A DNA stretch of 64,000 nucleotides, taken from the NCBI RefSeq assembly GCF_000701705.1, contig NZ_JNJP01000002.1, positions 1 to 64,000 on the forward strand, written 5' to 3'. A program made the position numbers and the translations under genes. This DNA is from Bilophila wadsworthia ATCC 49260. Lineage in GTDB: Bacteria; Desulfobacterota; Desulfovibrionia; Desulfovibrionales; Desulfovibrionaceae. The stretch's first letter is position 1. The number at the start of each line of letters is the position of its first letter. Of this stretch, positions 8,955 through 18,123 are shown piece after piece. The notes beneath the pieces are model-generated. The model searched no databases. It saw nothing but the letters and a program-made list of their open reading frames with translations, and had not been told where the DNA came from.

Positions 8955-10115
8955 TCAGCTTTCTCCCCTAGCGGCTTTCTTAAAGCGATACATGAGAGCA
9001 TCGGCCCGGCTCAGGGTATTGTGCAAACTGCCCTTATCGAGGGCGGGATCATACGAGGCGACCCCATAGGCGAAAGTGACGGGCTCCCCATTGACTTCGG
9101 CCTGTGCCCCCGCCATGTGGAACACCTCTAGCTCCCGCAACAGGGTTTCCTCCTCCTCGCCCTCAAACAGCGTCACAAATTCATCCCCTCCGATACGGAA
9201 TGAAAGCCCCCGTCTTACCGGCTCCTCGCGCATCAGCAGGTGGGCCATACGCCGGAGATAGGCATCCCCCGCCGCATGACCGTAGGTATCGTTGATCCGT
9301 TTCATGTAGTTCAGATCATACGCGACGATGGTAAACGGGTGGGGAAGCCTCTTTTCCAGATTCTTCAGTTCCAGTTCAAAGGCGGTGCGGTTGCCGATGC
9401 CGGTAAGCATGTCCGTGTAGGCGAGCTTCTTATAAAAAGGCGTGGCCAGACGACGCAGGCAGAGCATCGTAATAAAGGTGCAGCCTCCCACGATCACCAA
9501 GGCCAGCGCCCCGCTGTACAGCATGGCCCGAAGCTTGCTTTTGTAGATGACGTCAGCGTTGAACTCCATAACCACGGCCCCGATGGGCTCCGCCTCGCCA
9601 ATGGTATAGGCGGGCATACACGTCAGGAAGATCGCGCCCCATTCGGTATTCAGCACACCATCCGATTCGATGAGTTCGCCGGACAGGCAACGGTTCAACA
9701 TGGGGACGATGTCTTGTTCAATGAGGTCGCCCGGGCTGCGGAAATCCGAAGAATTCGGCGGTAGGCCGTCCACCAGATACATGGGCTGGCCCCGGTCATT
9801 GAACTTGGCGGTGTAGAGATACCGGACATTGGCGATCTGCCGGATATTATCCAGCATGGACTGCATGTCCTGATAGGTGTCCCGCCGCATGTCCTTAAGC
9901 GTATTGATGTGGACGAATCCCTCAAGATTCAAATGGGATTCGGCATAGGCATTCACCACGCGCGCACGTGCCCGGATATCCTCCTGCAAGGCGTGGCTCA
10001 TCATCAGATACAGAATGGCGAAGACCGATACAGAAGCGATCAGGATAGCCAACGCGATCGTCAGGATGATTTTCTTTTCGGCGCTATACCAGTCTGTTTT
10101 TCCGAGCAAAGCCAT
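8955..10115 (-). CDS. Membrane-anchored diguanylate cyclase (GGDEF)
   Basis: A protein of 386 residues predicted to make cyclic di-GMP from two GTP. One transmembrane helix near residues 15-40 and another near 195-220 bracket an extracytoplasmic sensor region of about 150 residues. The C-terminal GGDEF domain (about 225-380) carries an intact GGDEF active-site motif (RIGGDEFV) and the usual DxLTGIGNR start (YTDMLTGIGNR). I see no RxxD inhibitory-site motif before the active site with certainty. The start at 10115 is chosen because an AGGGG site sits about 7 bases upstream and hydrophobic TM1 begins soon after; upstream in-frame sequence looks non-coding. Divergent from osmC-like 10317. Confidence 0.9.
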   Translation of the reverse strand: MALLGKTDWYSAEKKIILTIALAILIASVSVFAILYLMMSHALQEDIRARARVVNAYAESHLNLEGFVHINTLKDMRRDTYQDMQSMLDNIRQIANVRYLYTAKFNDRGQPMYLVDGLPPNSSDFRSPGDLIEQDIVPMLNRCLSGELIESDGVLNTEWGAIFLTCMPAYTIGEAEPIGAVVMEFNADVIYKSKLRAMLYSGALALVIVGGCTFITMLCLRRLATPFYKKLAYTDMLTGIGNRTAFELELKNLEKRLPHPFTIVAYDLNYMKRINDTYGHAAGDAYLRRMAHLLMREEPVRRGLSFRIGGDEFVTLFEGEEEETLLRELEVFHMAGAQAEVNGEPVTFAYGVASYDPALDKGSLHNTLSRADALMYRFKKAARGES

Positions 10116-10316
10116 CCTCCATCCCCTAAAAAGGCACTCATCAGTGCGGGAAGACTCGGTATCTGTTTTAACAATGGTGGAAATCACAGAGGTTGTCAAT
10201 AAAACGCACCGCACTTCAAACCATATGGGCGGAAACGGGACTCTACAGGCAAGGCATAACGGGGGGGTAGGCTCTTGCGGGAGTTTCCGGTACAGTCCAT
10301 GAAAAAGGAGTTTGGC

Positions 10317-10727
10317 ATGGCTACCATTACCGCAACGTATCTTGGCGACCTTCGTGTCGAATCCGTTCACGCCGCCAGCGGCGCGCGCCTCATCACCGAC
10401 GCCCCCGTGGACAACAACGGCAAGGGCGAAGGTTTTTCGCCCACGGATCTCTGCGCCACGGCGCTGGCCAGCTGCGCCATGACCATCATCGGCATTTACG
10501 GCAAAATGCACGATGTGGACGTGACCGGAACCAGCATCGAAGTCACCAAAACCATGAGCGCGAACCCCCGGCGCATCGGCAAGCTTGAAGTCGTTTTCAC
10601 CATGCCCGACCGCGAATACACCGACAAACAGAAAACCATGATCGAACGCGCCGCCCATACCTGCCCGGTTCATCTGAGCCTGCACCCCGACGTCGAACAG
10701 GTATTCACGTTCCACTGGAAGCGCTAG
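10317..10727 (+). CDS. OsmC/Ohr family thiol peroxidase-like protein
   Basis: A 136-residue OsmC-fold protein. Both redox cysteines of the family are visible, in ALASCAMTIIGIYGK and in HTCPVHLSL. OsmC/Ohr proteins reduce organic hydroperoxides using lipoyl or thiol donors. A dihydrolipoamide dehydrogenase gene follows 220 bp downstream, and in the Ohr subfamily a lipoylated protein plus lipoamide dehydrogenase is the reductant, so the neighbours may be functionally linked. The ATG at 10317 has AAGGAG 6-7 bases upstream. The family is secure; the exact subfamily (OsmC versus YhfA-like) is not. Confidence 0.9.
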   Translation: MATITATYLGDLRVESVHAASGARLITDAPVDNNGKGEGFSPTDLCATALASCAMTIIGIYGKMHDVDVTGTSIEVTKTMSANPRRIGKLEVVFTMPDREYTDKQKTMIERAAHTCPVHLSLHPDVEQVFTFHWKR

Positions 10728-10950
10728 CCCTCATCTGCCGAAAAATCACTGTTCTATTTAGAAGAAAAGAAAAATCGTTTTTTTCTGAAAAAATCGTTAT
10801 TTCAAAGCGCATAAAAAACGTATTTCGCCAGAGTATCGGCTGATCGGCCTTGCATCCTCCGCTGGTTTCTCCTAAAGAATTCCCACTGGCAGGAAGCGGG
10901 GACTCGTCCCGGCTGGAAGCGCATCAAGCAGCACCTTTTGAGGAGGCGAT

Positions 10951-12357
10951 ATGAAACTGACCATCATCGGGGCCGGGCCTGGAGGCTATTCGGCGGCGTT
11001 TGCGGCGGCGAAGGCCGGGGTAGAAGTGACGCTCGTGGAACGGGCGAAACTCGGGGGCACGTGCCTGCACACGGGCTGCATCCCCACCAAAACCCTGCGC
11101 TCGTCCGCCGACGTGCTGGAAATGAGCGGACGGCTGGCGGAATTCGGCATCACCGGAGAATGCGCGCTCAAGGCGGACATGCCCGCCATCGTGAACCGCA
11201 AGCGCAAGGTCACAGCCACGCTGCAGACCGGCCTTGAAAAAACGTGCGCCCAGCTCAAAGTCCGCGTCGTCTACGGCAAGGCCGAACTCGTGAGCGCGAA
11301 GCTGGTGCGCGTAACCACGGCGGAGGGCACGGAAGAGGTCGAAAGCGACAACGTGATCATCGCCACGGGTTCCTCGCCGCTGGAATTGCCCGCCCTGCCC
11401 GTCGATCACGCCCGCGTGCTGTCAAGTGATGACGCGCTGGAACTGCAAGCCGTACCGCCCAGCCTGATCATCGTGGGCGGCGGGGTCATCGGCTGCGAGC
11501 TGGCGTTCATCTACCGGGCGTTCGGCTCCAAGGTGACGGTCGTGGAAGGCCAAAACCGCGTACTGCCCCTGCCCTCAGTGGATGAGGAAATCAGCCGCCT
11601 GTTGCAGCGCGAAATGAAAAAGAAGGGCATCGCCGTGGAACTGGCCCGCACGGTGACCGCCACAACGCCCACCGGGACAGGCGTCTCCGTGGAGATCGGC
11701 GCGTCTCCGTTCGTGGAGGTGGCCAACCCGCCCGCCCCGCGCACGCTTGAGGCCGACGCGGTGTGCGTCACCGTGGGCCGCGTGCCGCATACGGACGGCC
11801 TCGGGCTCGACGCCGCCGGGGTCAAGGTCGATGCCCGGGGCTGGATCGAAGCCGACGACTTTCTGGAAACCTCGGTGCCGGGCGTGTACGCCATCGGCGA
11901 CGTTATCGGGCCACGCCGCATCATGCTGGCGCACATGGCCGTCGCGGAAGCCCATACCGCCGTGCACAACATCCTGCATCCCGAAGACAGGAAGGCGCAG
12001 CGCTATGATGTGGTGCCCTCCGCCATCTTCACCGCCCCGGAAATCGGGGATGTGGGGCTCTCCGAAGCGCAAGCCAAACAACAGGGGTTCGCCGTGAAAA
12101 CTTCGGTGTTCCAGTTCCGCGAGCTCGGCAAGGCGCAGGCCATGGGCGAACTCGCCGGGCTGTTCAAGCTCGTCGTTGAAGAAGGCAGCGGCAAGCTCCT
12201 CGGAGCGCACATCGCCGGAGCCCACGCTTCCGATCTGATCGCCGAAGCCACCCTCGCCATCCAGCGTGGCTGCACAGCCCGCGATCTCTTCGAAACCATC
12301 CACGCCCACCCCACCCTTTCCGAAGGGATCTACGAGGCTGCTGGTTCGCTGGTATAG
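10951..12357 (+). CDS. lpdA: Dihydrolipoamide dehydrogenase (E3)
   Basis: A 468-residue FAD/NAD disulfide oxidoreductase that re-oxidises dihydrolipoyl groups with NAD+. Features in order: N-terminal FAD-binding GAGPGG, redox-active disulfide in GGTCLHTGCIPTKT, NAD-binding GGGVIGCE near residue 175, second FAD motif ending AIGDV near 315, and the C-terminal dimerisation domain with the catalytic HAHPTLSE His-Glu pair. GAGGAGG lies 6 bases before the start. No E1/E2 or glycine cleavage genes are in the window, so it may serve remote complexes or the OsmC-like protein just upstream. A strong terminator follows. Confidence 0.95.
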   Translation: MKLTIIGAGPGGYSAAFAAAKAGVEVTLVERAKLGGTCLHTGCIPTKTLRSSADVLEMSGRLAEFGITGECALKADMPAIVNRKRKVTATLQTGLEKTCAQLKVRVVYGKAELVSAKLVRVTTAEGTEEVESDNVIIATGSSPLELPALPVDHARVLSSDDALELQAVPPSLIIVGGGVIGCELAFIYRAFGSKVTVVEGQNRVLPLPSVDEEISRLLQREMKKKGIAVELARTVTATTPTGTGVSVEIGASPFVEVANPPAPRTLEADAVCVTVGRVPHTDGLGLDAAGVKVDARGWIEADDFLETSVPGVYAIGDVIGPRRIMLAHMAVAEAHTAVHNILHPEDRKAQRYDVVPSAIFTAPEIGDVGLSEAQAKQQGFAVKTSVFQFRELGKAQAMGELAGLFKLVVEEGSGKLLGAHIAGAHASDLIAEATLAIQRGCTARDLFETIHAHPTLSEGIYEAAGSLV

Positions 12358-12392
12358 CCCTCCTCCGATCCTGCCGCCGGCACAAGCCTGAA

Positions 12393-12434
12393 GGCAGCCG
12401 CACCCCTTTCTTCTCCGGGTGCGGCTGCCTTTTT
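12393..12434 (+). terminator. Rho-independent terminator after lpdA
   Basis: A 13-bp perfect GC-rich stem (GGCAGCCGCACCC with its complement) is followed by TTTTT, 36 bases after the stop. Confidence 0.9.
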
Positions 12435-12612
12435 GTGTGCCGCCCCTTCGGATAGACCCGGCGGGACGGCCTTCCGCGCCGTACGGAGGGGGGAGTATAC
12501 AGGAACGGAGAGTGGGTATAATAGGTTCGCCCCGTACATGGGAACACCACACCGCCGGAGGATTGCCCTTTGAAACGCGATCCCGCGGGCTGGTGCAGAA
12601 AGGGGATTTTTC

Positions 12613-13521
12613 ATGGAAGAGGCACTGTTCAAAGTTCTTTCGTTCATCACCTTCATCATGCTCGGCTACCTGCTCCGCCGTTTGTCCATCCTGAAGGCGG
12701 AGACGTTCCGCGTGCTTTCCGGCATCGTGTTCTACATCACTCTGCCGTGCATCATCATAACCAGCATCAACGGCGTGCCCGTGACTTCCGAAATGCTCTG
12801 GCTCGTCGCTCTGGGCGCGCTCTGCAACGTCCTCATGGTCGCCACCGGCTACGGGATGACCTACGGCAAGGCCCGGCAGGAACGCGCCTTTTCCATGCTC
12901 AACCTTTCGGGCTACAACATCGGCACGTTCGCCATGCCTTTCGTCGCCGGGTTCCTGCCTCCCACAGGGTTCCTGGCCACCTGCCTGTTCGACGCCGGGA
13001 ACGCGATCATGTGCACGGGCGGTACCTACGCGCTCGCCAACAGCGTTACCGACGCCTCACAGCATCTGTCCATCAAGAGTTTCCTGCGCAACGTCTTTTC
13101 GTCCATCCCTTTCTGCATCTATCTGATCATGATCGTCATGGCGTTCCTGCACCTCGCCCTGCCGCATCCCGTGATCATCTTCACCAAGATCGCCGGGGAC
13201 GCCAACGCGTTCCTCTGTATGCTCATGATCGGCGTGAACATCAATCTGCAAATGGACAGCAAGAGCTTCCGGTGCCTCATCAAACACATCACAGTCCGCT
13301 ATGCGCTCTCAGCCGTGCTGGCATTCCTCTTCTACCGTTATCTGCCCTTCTCGCTTGAAATCCGGCAGGCTATGGCCGTCATCGCCCTGGCCCCTTCCTC
13401 TTCGCTGGCCCTCATCTTCACCATGAAGCTCAAGGGCGACGTGATCATGGCGGGCAACATCTGTTCCCTGTCCATCCTCCTGAGCACCATCGCCATGACC
13501 ATCCTGCTCGTCTACCTCTAG
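12613..13521 (+). CDS. AEC family transporter (auxin efflux carrier-like permease)
   Basis: A 302-residue integral membrane protein with about ten hydrophobic helices in the 5+5 arrangement of the AEC family, which includes malonate, malate and related organic anion carriers. The family-like elements LPCIIITSING in TM2 and SGYNIGTFAMPF are present. The start has AAAGGGGA 7-8 bases upstream. No metabolic partner is adjacent, so the substrate is open. It is convergent with the pyridoxal kinase gene. Confidence 0.88.
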   Translation: MEEALFKVLSFITFIMLGYLLRRLSILKAETFRVLSGIVFYITLPCIIITSINGVPVTSEMLWLVALGALCNVLMVATGYGMTYGKARQERAFSMLNLSGYNIGTFAMPFVAGFLPPTGFLATCLFDAGNAIMCTGGTYALANSVTDASQHLSIKSFLRNVFSSIPFCIYLIMIVMAFLHLALPHPVIIFTKIAGDANAFLCMLMIGVNINLQMDSKSFRCLIKHITVRYALSAVLAFLFYRYLPFSLEIRQAMAVIALAPSSSLALIFTMKLKGDVIMAGNICSLSILLSTIAMTILLVYL

Positions 13522-13637
13522 CGCGCGGCGGTTTTTGTTTTGTGGGGTGTTGGATGTTTGGTGCATGAGGCAGGGTTGATGGGTTCGGCAATAAAATTTA
13601 CATAATAAAAAGATTATGGGAATATTGTAGCCGTGCA

Positions 13638-13671
13638 CAAAAAAAGCGGCACCCGGAAACCGGAATGCCGC
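13638..13671 (-). terminator. Terminator after pyridoxal kinase gene
   Basis: On the minus strand a GCGGCA/TGCCGC stem with inner CCGG pairs is followed by a run of seven T, 20 bases past the stop at 13692. Confidence 0.8.
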
Positions 13672-13691
13672 GTCTGTCCGCCGTGAACCCG

Positions 13692-14582
13692 CTAGTCTAC
13701 GAGGCGGCACATATACGACCCGAGAGGCGCGCGCAGGGTATCAAGGATGCGCTCAAGCAAAATCCCCTCCCGGTTGGGGAGGCCCTGCCCAAAGGTGGCC
13801 CGGATGCCCAAGGTGACGAATTGCACGGCCCGGTCAAGCGCAATGGCGAGGCTGTCGCCCTGCAGGAGGCTCCCCGTCAGCACACTGGCGAACACATCGC
13901 CCGTTCCGGGGTAATATGCCGGAATATAGGAACAGTCCACGCGCCAGAAACGGTCCTCATCCCGTTCGTAGGCGAGGACGGAAGTGCATTCGGGCTTACG
14001 CGAGGCCTGCCCGTCCGCAAGCGGCACGCTCGTCGCCACAACCGTCTTGGGGCCGTTTTCGGCGAGGCGGCGCAGCCAGCCCTTGAGCGTGGGCAGATCC
14101 GCTTCCGGGCTGTAAGGCTCGTCAAGGAGCAGGCAGACTTCGGTGAAATTCGGAGTGATCAGGTCCGCGCAGGTGATGAGCCAGCGCATTTTCGCCACCA
14201 TCTCCGGGGTCATGGTCGGGATCAGCTTGCCGTCATCCCCGAGCACGGGATCGACCACAGCCAGGCCGCCGGGAGCGAGGCAATTCCGGATGCACCGCGC
14301 CGCCGAATCCATCTGCGCCGTGGACGCCATGAAGCCGGAGTACACGCCGTCAAAGCGCAGCTCGAGGCGCTCCCAGTGATCAAGGATGCGGACCATGTCG
14401 TCCGTCAGGTCGAGCAGCGTAAAATCGTTATAGCCCACCGTCTGCGTGGACAGGATGGCTGTGGGCAGGGGCGTGGCCTGAATGCCCATGCTGGACAGGA
14501 TCGGGATGGCCGCCGTCAGGGACGTCCGGGCGAACCCGGCGAGATCGTGGATAGCCGCCACTCTGGGAATGGGATTGCGCAT
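13692..14582 (-). CDS. Pyridoxal/pyridoxamine kinase (PfkB/ribokinase superfamily)
   Basis: A 296-residue PdxK/PdxY-type kinase that phosphorylates B6 vitamers with ATP. The N-terminal IHDLAGFARTSLTAAIPILSS is the family's substrate-loop start, and the anion-hole motif near residue 220 reads YYPGTGDVFASVL with the catalytic Asp in GTGD. DPVLGDDGKL is also family typical. The ATG at 14582 was chosen because homology begins there; the upstream ribosome site is weak (TTGGAAA), and an in-frame ATG upstream adds a non-conserved, Arg-rich extension. Separated from neighbours and probably monocistronic. It could salvage B6 for the many PLP enzymes of amino-acid fermenters. Confidence 0.9.
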   Translation of the reverse strand: MRNPIPRVAAIHDLAGFARTSLTAAIPILSSMGIQATPLPTAILSTQTVGYNDFTLLDLTDDMVRILDHWERLELRFDGVYSGFMASTAQMDSAARCIRNCLAPGGLAVVDPVLGDDGKLIPTMTPEMVAKMRWLITCADLITPNFTEVCLLLDEPYSPEADLPTLKGWLRRLAENGPKTVVATSVPLADGQASRKPECTSVLAYERDEDRFWRVDCSYIPAYYPGTGDVFASVLTGSLLQGDSLAIALDRAVQFVTLGIRATFGQGLPNREGILLERILDTLRAPLGSYMCRLVD

Positions 14583-14957
14583 TGTTTTTTCCAACTTTCT
14601 CAAGATGACTTTTCGTGGTGGATGTTCCAACTGCGGATTCCCCAAGCGGTTTTTCCGGGACCGGAACAAACGCGGCGGATTGTTTCATACCGCGCACGGC
14701 AAATCAAGATGAAACCGTTTTTCCGGAGAGGCGTATCCCCCTGAACGGGAGGACGCACTGCGGTTTTCCGTTCAGGGTCTGTCCGCCTTGTGGATGTTTG
14801 CTGGAAAAAGAGCGGCAAGGACAGCGGAACCCCAAAATAACGCGGCTTGATTGTTGACAGATGCGGCGTGAAGGAATAGGGCATATGTCAAAAATGATCG
14901 ATGGGGCGCTCCATGCCGAGGCCCCGGAACGGTTCCCGGACAACAGAGGAAGGGATC

Positions 14958-15329
14958 ATGCCCAGACCCAGAAAGTGGAGACGCGTCTGCCGCCTGCCTC
15001 AGAATACGCTTTTCGGACCTCTTGCCGGGATTGACGACGGAACCATCGTCATGACGGTCGAGGAATATGAAACCATCCGGCTCATCGATCTGGAAGGCTT
15101 GAATCAGGAGGCGTGCGCCGAACGGATGCACGTCGCACGGACCACCGCGCAAGCCATGTACCGGAACGCGCGTCATAAAATTGCCGACTGCCTCGTCAAC
15201 AGCCGACGGCTGATCATCGAAGGCGGTGATTATTTGGTATGCAACGCGCGTGAAATGACGTGCGGCTGCCCTCACTGCCGACGGCTCATCCAGCCCGCCG
15301 ACGGCGAAACCCCGACAATAACACCATGA
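14958..15329 (+). CDS. DUF134 (UPF0251) family DNA-binding protein
   Basis: A 123-residue protein that starts MPRPRKWRRVC, the family signature, with a central sigma-70 region-4-like helix-turn-helix (about residues 42-85) and a C-terminal CGCPHC cysteine cluster that could bind metal. DUF134 proteins are common in sulfate reducers beside Mrp/NBP35 ATPases and dinitrogenase-cofactor-like proteins (the ORP-type neighbourhood), and here too an Mrp ATPase lies downstream. It is likely the regulator of this small operon. The start is set by GAGGAAGGG a few bases upstream; an earlier in-frame ATG at 14901 gives a non-conserved extension. The stop overlaps the next start (ATGA). Confidence 0.9.
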   Translation: MPRPRKWRRVCRLPQNTLFGPLAGIDDGTIVMTVEEYETIRLIDLEGLNQEACAERMHVARTTAQAMYRNARHKIADCLVNSRRLIIEGGDYLVCNAREMTCGCPHCRRLIQPADGETPTITP

Positions 15330-15634
15330 ACGAAATCATCTGCTCAATCACCTCCGCCATCGAGGAAGGCCGCTCATGGGGCCATACCGATAAAGAGATC
15401 GCCGACTACATCTATGCCAAGCATATCCGGCCCCTGGAGACGAAGCTCGCCGAAGCTCCGGAACCGAGGGCCGCGTTTCTGGAAGGCTTCATGCTGACGA
15501 CCAAGAGCCGGAACGGGGAAAATCCCTTTGCCGGGGATTATGCCGAGGCATGGAAAGCCATCGCCTCCCACGCGGGCGTGAGCCAACGGGCTTTCGAAGC
15601 CATCGAAGGCGGCCCGGACGAAAGCAAAGCCTGA
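15326..15634 (+). CDS. Unknown 102-aa protein translationally coupled to DUF134 gene
   Basis: This starts inside the stop of the DUF134 gene (4-bp ATGA overlap), so translation is probably coupled. The product is an acidic, helical-looking soluble protein (MNEIICSITSAIEEGRS at the N-terminus) with one Cys and no recognisable motif or membrane segment. It sits between a cysteine-containing DNA-binding protein and a radical SAM enzyme, which suggests a small accessory role in the same metal or cofactor pathway, but that is inference only. Confidence 0.8.
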   Translation: MNEIICSITSAIEEGRSWGHTDKEIADYIYAKHIRPLETKLAEAPEPRAAFLEGFMLTTKSRNGENPFAGDYAEAWKAIASHAGVSQRAFEAIEGGPDESKA

Positions 15635-15697
15635 ACTCCGGGCCATTTCCGGGGCATGGCACCGAACGCGGGCGATTCCGCGAGAAAAGGACAGAAC

Positions 15698-16660
15698 ATG
15701 AACACTGGCTTCAAACATGTGTACGGCCCGGTTCCTTCCCGGCGTCTGGGCCGTTCTCTCGGCGTGGACGCCCTGACCTTCAAAAGCTGTTCGTTCGACT
15801 GCGTGTATTGCCAGCTCGGACGGACTACGAACCACACCATCGAGCGCAAGGAATATATCCCCACCGCGGATATCCTTGACGAAGTGCGCCGCAAGCTCGA
15901 AAACGGGGACAAGCCCGAATACATCAGTTTCGCCGGATCCGGCGAACCCACGCTGCACTCCGGGCTCGGCGACATCATCCGGGGCATCAAGGCCATGACG
16001 GACGTTCCGGTGGTGGTGTTCACCAACGGCTCCCTGCTGTGGATGCCGGAAGTCCGCGCCGACCTCGCCGCCGCCGATGTGGTGATCCCCTCGTTGGACG
16101 GAGGCGACGCCGCGTTGCTCGACAAGGTGAACCGCCCCGCCGCGTCCCTTGATTTCGATCGAATCGTCGAAGGGCTGATCGCCTTCCGCGGTGCCTTCAA
16201 CGGGCAGATCTGGCTCGAAGTCATGCTGCTCGGCGGCATAAGCGACGATGACGCCTCCGTGGACGCCATCGCCCGCCTGGCGGAACGCATCCGGCCCGAC
16301 AAGGTGCAGATCAACAGCGTATGCCGCCCTCCGGCGGAAACCTATGCCCTGCCCGTTCCCGCCGCCCGGCTGCTGGAAATCCGAAAGCATTTCGCTGGGG
16401 TGCCCGGCACGGTCGAGATCATCGCGGAACATCTCGACGACATGGCGCATACGGCTTTCCGCACGCAGATCAAGGAAGAGGACATCCTCGCGCTCATCGA
16501 ACGCCGCCCCTGTACCGCCGCCGGAGCCGCTGCGGGCCTGAACATCCACGTCACCGAAGCCATCAAGCATCTGGAGATGCTCGTCGCCGACGGCAAGGCC
16601 GTGACGCAGCCCAAGGATGGGCAGGTCTTTTATTCCGCCTGTGAGCTGCGGACGGAATAG
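15698..16660 (+). CDS. Radical SAM protein with N-terminal CxxxCxxC cluster
   Basis: A 320-residue radical SAM enzyme. The SAM-cleaving [4Fe-4S] ligands are in CSFDCVYCQ (around residues 28-35), preceded by the YGPVPSRRLGRSLGVD segment typical of the COG0731-like group. SFAGSGEPTLHS is the GGE-like SAM-binding stretch. The C-terminal ~70 residues look like a winged-helix domain. The substrate is not known. AAGGA lies 7-8 bases before the ATG at 15698; an earlier ATG at 15656 is less well placed. The spacing and same-strand neighbours suggest an operon with DUF134 upstream and the Mrp ATPase 90 bp downstream. Confidence 0.9.
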   Translation: MNTGFKHVYGPVPSRRLGRSLGVDALTFKSCSFDCVYCQLGRTTNHTIERKEYIPTADILDEVRRKLENGDKPEYISFAGSGEPTLHSGLGDIIRGIKAMTDVPVVVFTNGSLLWMPEVRADLAAADVVIPSLDGGDAALLDKVNRPAASLDFDRIVEGLIAFRGAFNGQIWLEVMLLGGISDDDASVDAIARLAERIRPDKVQINSVCRPPAETYALPVPAARLLEIRKHFAGVPGTVEIIAEHLDDMAHTAFRTQIKEEDILALIERRPCTAAGAAAGLNIHVTEAIKHLEMLVADGKAVTQPKDGQVFYSACELRTE

Positions 16661-16750
16661 CCGGAAGCCTCGGCAAGCAACGCCTCCCGCCGGAGAAGCG
16701 GTTTCCGCCGATGCAGTCTTCATCCCTCTCAACCGTCTGGAGAAATACAT

Positions 16751-17599
16751 ATGGCATCATGTTCGGAACAACAGGGGCAGACAACGATCCCCATGACCGC
16801 GGCCATGCAGCGCAAGGTCATGTCCGAAAACCTGAAAGACGTGCGGCACAAACTTTTCGTCATGAGCGGCAAGGGCGGCGTGGGCAAGAGCTCAGTAACC
16901 GTGAACCTCGCCGCCGCGCTGGCGGCGCAGGGCTTCAACGTCGGCATCCTCGACGTGGATTTGCATGGCCCGAGCGTCCCGCACCTGCTCGGCTCCCACG
17001 GGTTCGTCAGGGTGGATAACGAAGACGGCAAGCTCGTGCCCGTTTCCTGCGGCGAACGCCTCTCGCTCATCTCCATCGAATCCTTCCTCGAAGACAAGGA
17101 CGCCGCCATCATCTGGCGCGGCCCCAAAAAGGTTGGAGCCATTCAGCAGTTCGTCGCCGACGTGAAGTGGGGCGCGCTGGACTATCTGCTCATCGATTCC
17201 CCTCCCGGGACCGGTGACGAGCATATGACCATCCTTGACGCCATCCCCGACGCCAAGTGCGTCGTCGTCACCACCCCGCAGGAAATTTCGCTGGCGGACG
17301 TCCGCAAAGCGCTTGATTTCCTCAAGGTCGTCAAAGCGGACGTGCTCGGCCTTGTGGAGAACATGAGCGGCCTCTTCTGTCCCCATTGCGGTGAGGAGAT
17401 CGATCTCTTCAAGAAGGGCGGCGGCGAAGCCCTCGCCAAACAGGAAGGGTTGAACTTCCTCGGCGCGATCCCGCTCGATCCCGCCACGGTCGTCGCCGCG
17501 GACAGGGGACATCCCATCGTATCCATGCCCGACGATACCCCGGCGAAGGCCGCATTCCTCAAGCTCGCCGAAACCGTGCGGGAAGCGACGCAAGCCTAA
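16751..17599 (+). CDS. mrp: Mrp/NBP35 family iron-sulfur carrier ATPase
   Basis: A 282-residue deviant-Walker P-loop ATPase (ParA/MinD superfamily) that assembles or carries [4Fe-4S] clusters. The signature MSGKGGVGKSS is near residues 37-47 with the two lysines of the deviant Walker A. DSPPGTGDEH is the family's Walker B/switch region, and the bridging-cluster CxxC is in LFCPHCGEEI. The N-terminal extension of about 35 residues lacks the four-cysteine ferredoxin motif of eukaryotic NBP35. GGAG precedes the ATG by about 9 bases. Likely the last gene of the DUF134-radical SAM-Mrp unit, consistent with an iron-sulfur or molybdenum-iron cofactor handling role. Confidence 0.94.
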   Translation: MASCSEQQGQTTIPMTAAMQRKVMSENLKDVRHKLFVMSGKGGVGKSSVTVNLAAALAAQGFNVGILDVDLHGPSVPHLLGSHGFVRVDNEDGKLVPVSCGERLSLISIESFLEDKDAAIIWRGPKKVGAIQQFVADVKWGALDYLLIDSPPGTGDEHMTILDAIPDAKCVVVTTPQEISLADVRKALDFLKVVKADVLGLVENMSGLFCPHCGEEIDLFKKGGGEALAKQEGLNFLGAIPLDPATVVAADRGHPIVSMPDDTPAKAAFLKLAETVREATQA

Positions 17600-18123
17600 C
17601 TCAGCCGTAAAGTGGAATATCTTCCCTAAAATCTCTTCTGGGGGAAGGCCAAACGCTTCCCTCGTATCCTCCCCTCCCACAGCAGGGGAGGATGGTGCCT
17701 TCCTTCAAAAGCCCCCTCTCGCCGTTATAGAAAACTCCCCGTCGACATCCGATGGGGAGTTTTTCTGTGCAACGGACAAAAAATATCATTAAAGTGAAAT
17801 CATTCCGCAGAGAAGCCGTTGAGTGGCGAAACAATGGCGATGGAGTGTGTTTCCCGCTATCCGCTACACCCCACTGACGGTTTGTAATTTTCCGAAACCA
17901 AACGCTTTCTCTCGTATTCCACTCCGTTTTTTCTCTTCACAGGAACGGACGGCAATGAAGCCCAAAAGTCGGGTGTTCGAGCGATCAATCCGATATATTT
18001 TTCAAAAAGATAAGTTTTTTCCGGCTGTTTGAGCGCACAGAACAACTTGATTCCTCTCGGGCATGGTCCTATCAAGGAGACATGGCATACTTCGTATCCA
18101 CATACTTCAAAGGAGAAATTCTT
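17600..18123. other. Intergenic region after mrp with terminator and an AT-rich leader
   Basis: About 520 bp with no convincing coding sequence. It contains small GC hairpins near 17638-17665 and 17668-17695, the terminator at 17731-17765, and an AT-rich stretch before the next small gene that probably includes its promoter. Confidence 0.5.
17731..17765 (+). terminator. Rho-independent terminator downstream of mrp
   Basis: AAAACTCCCC pairs with GGGGAGTTTT across a 13-base loop and is followed by further T residues. Confidence 0.85.

Noticed and set aside
10113..10715. Extending the diguanylate cyclase upstream to give a 586-residue protein
   Set aside because: The extra N-terminus overlaps osmC on the other strand and is His/Gly/Arg-rich shadow sequence; the start at 10115 fits the hydrophobic N-terminus.
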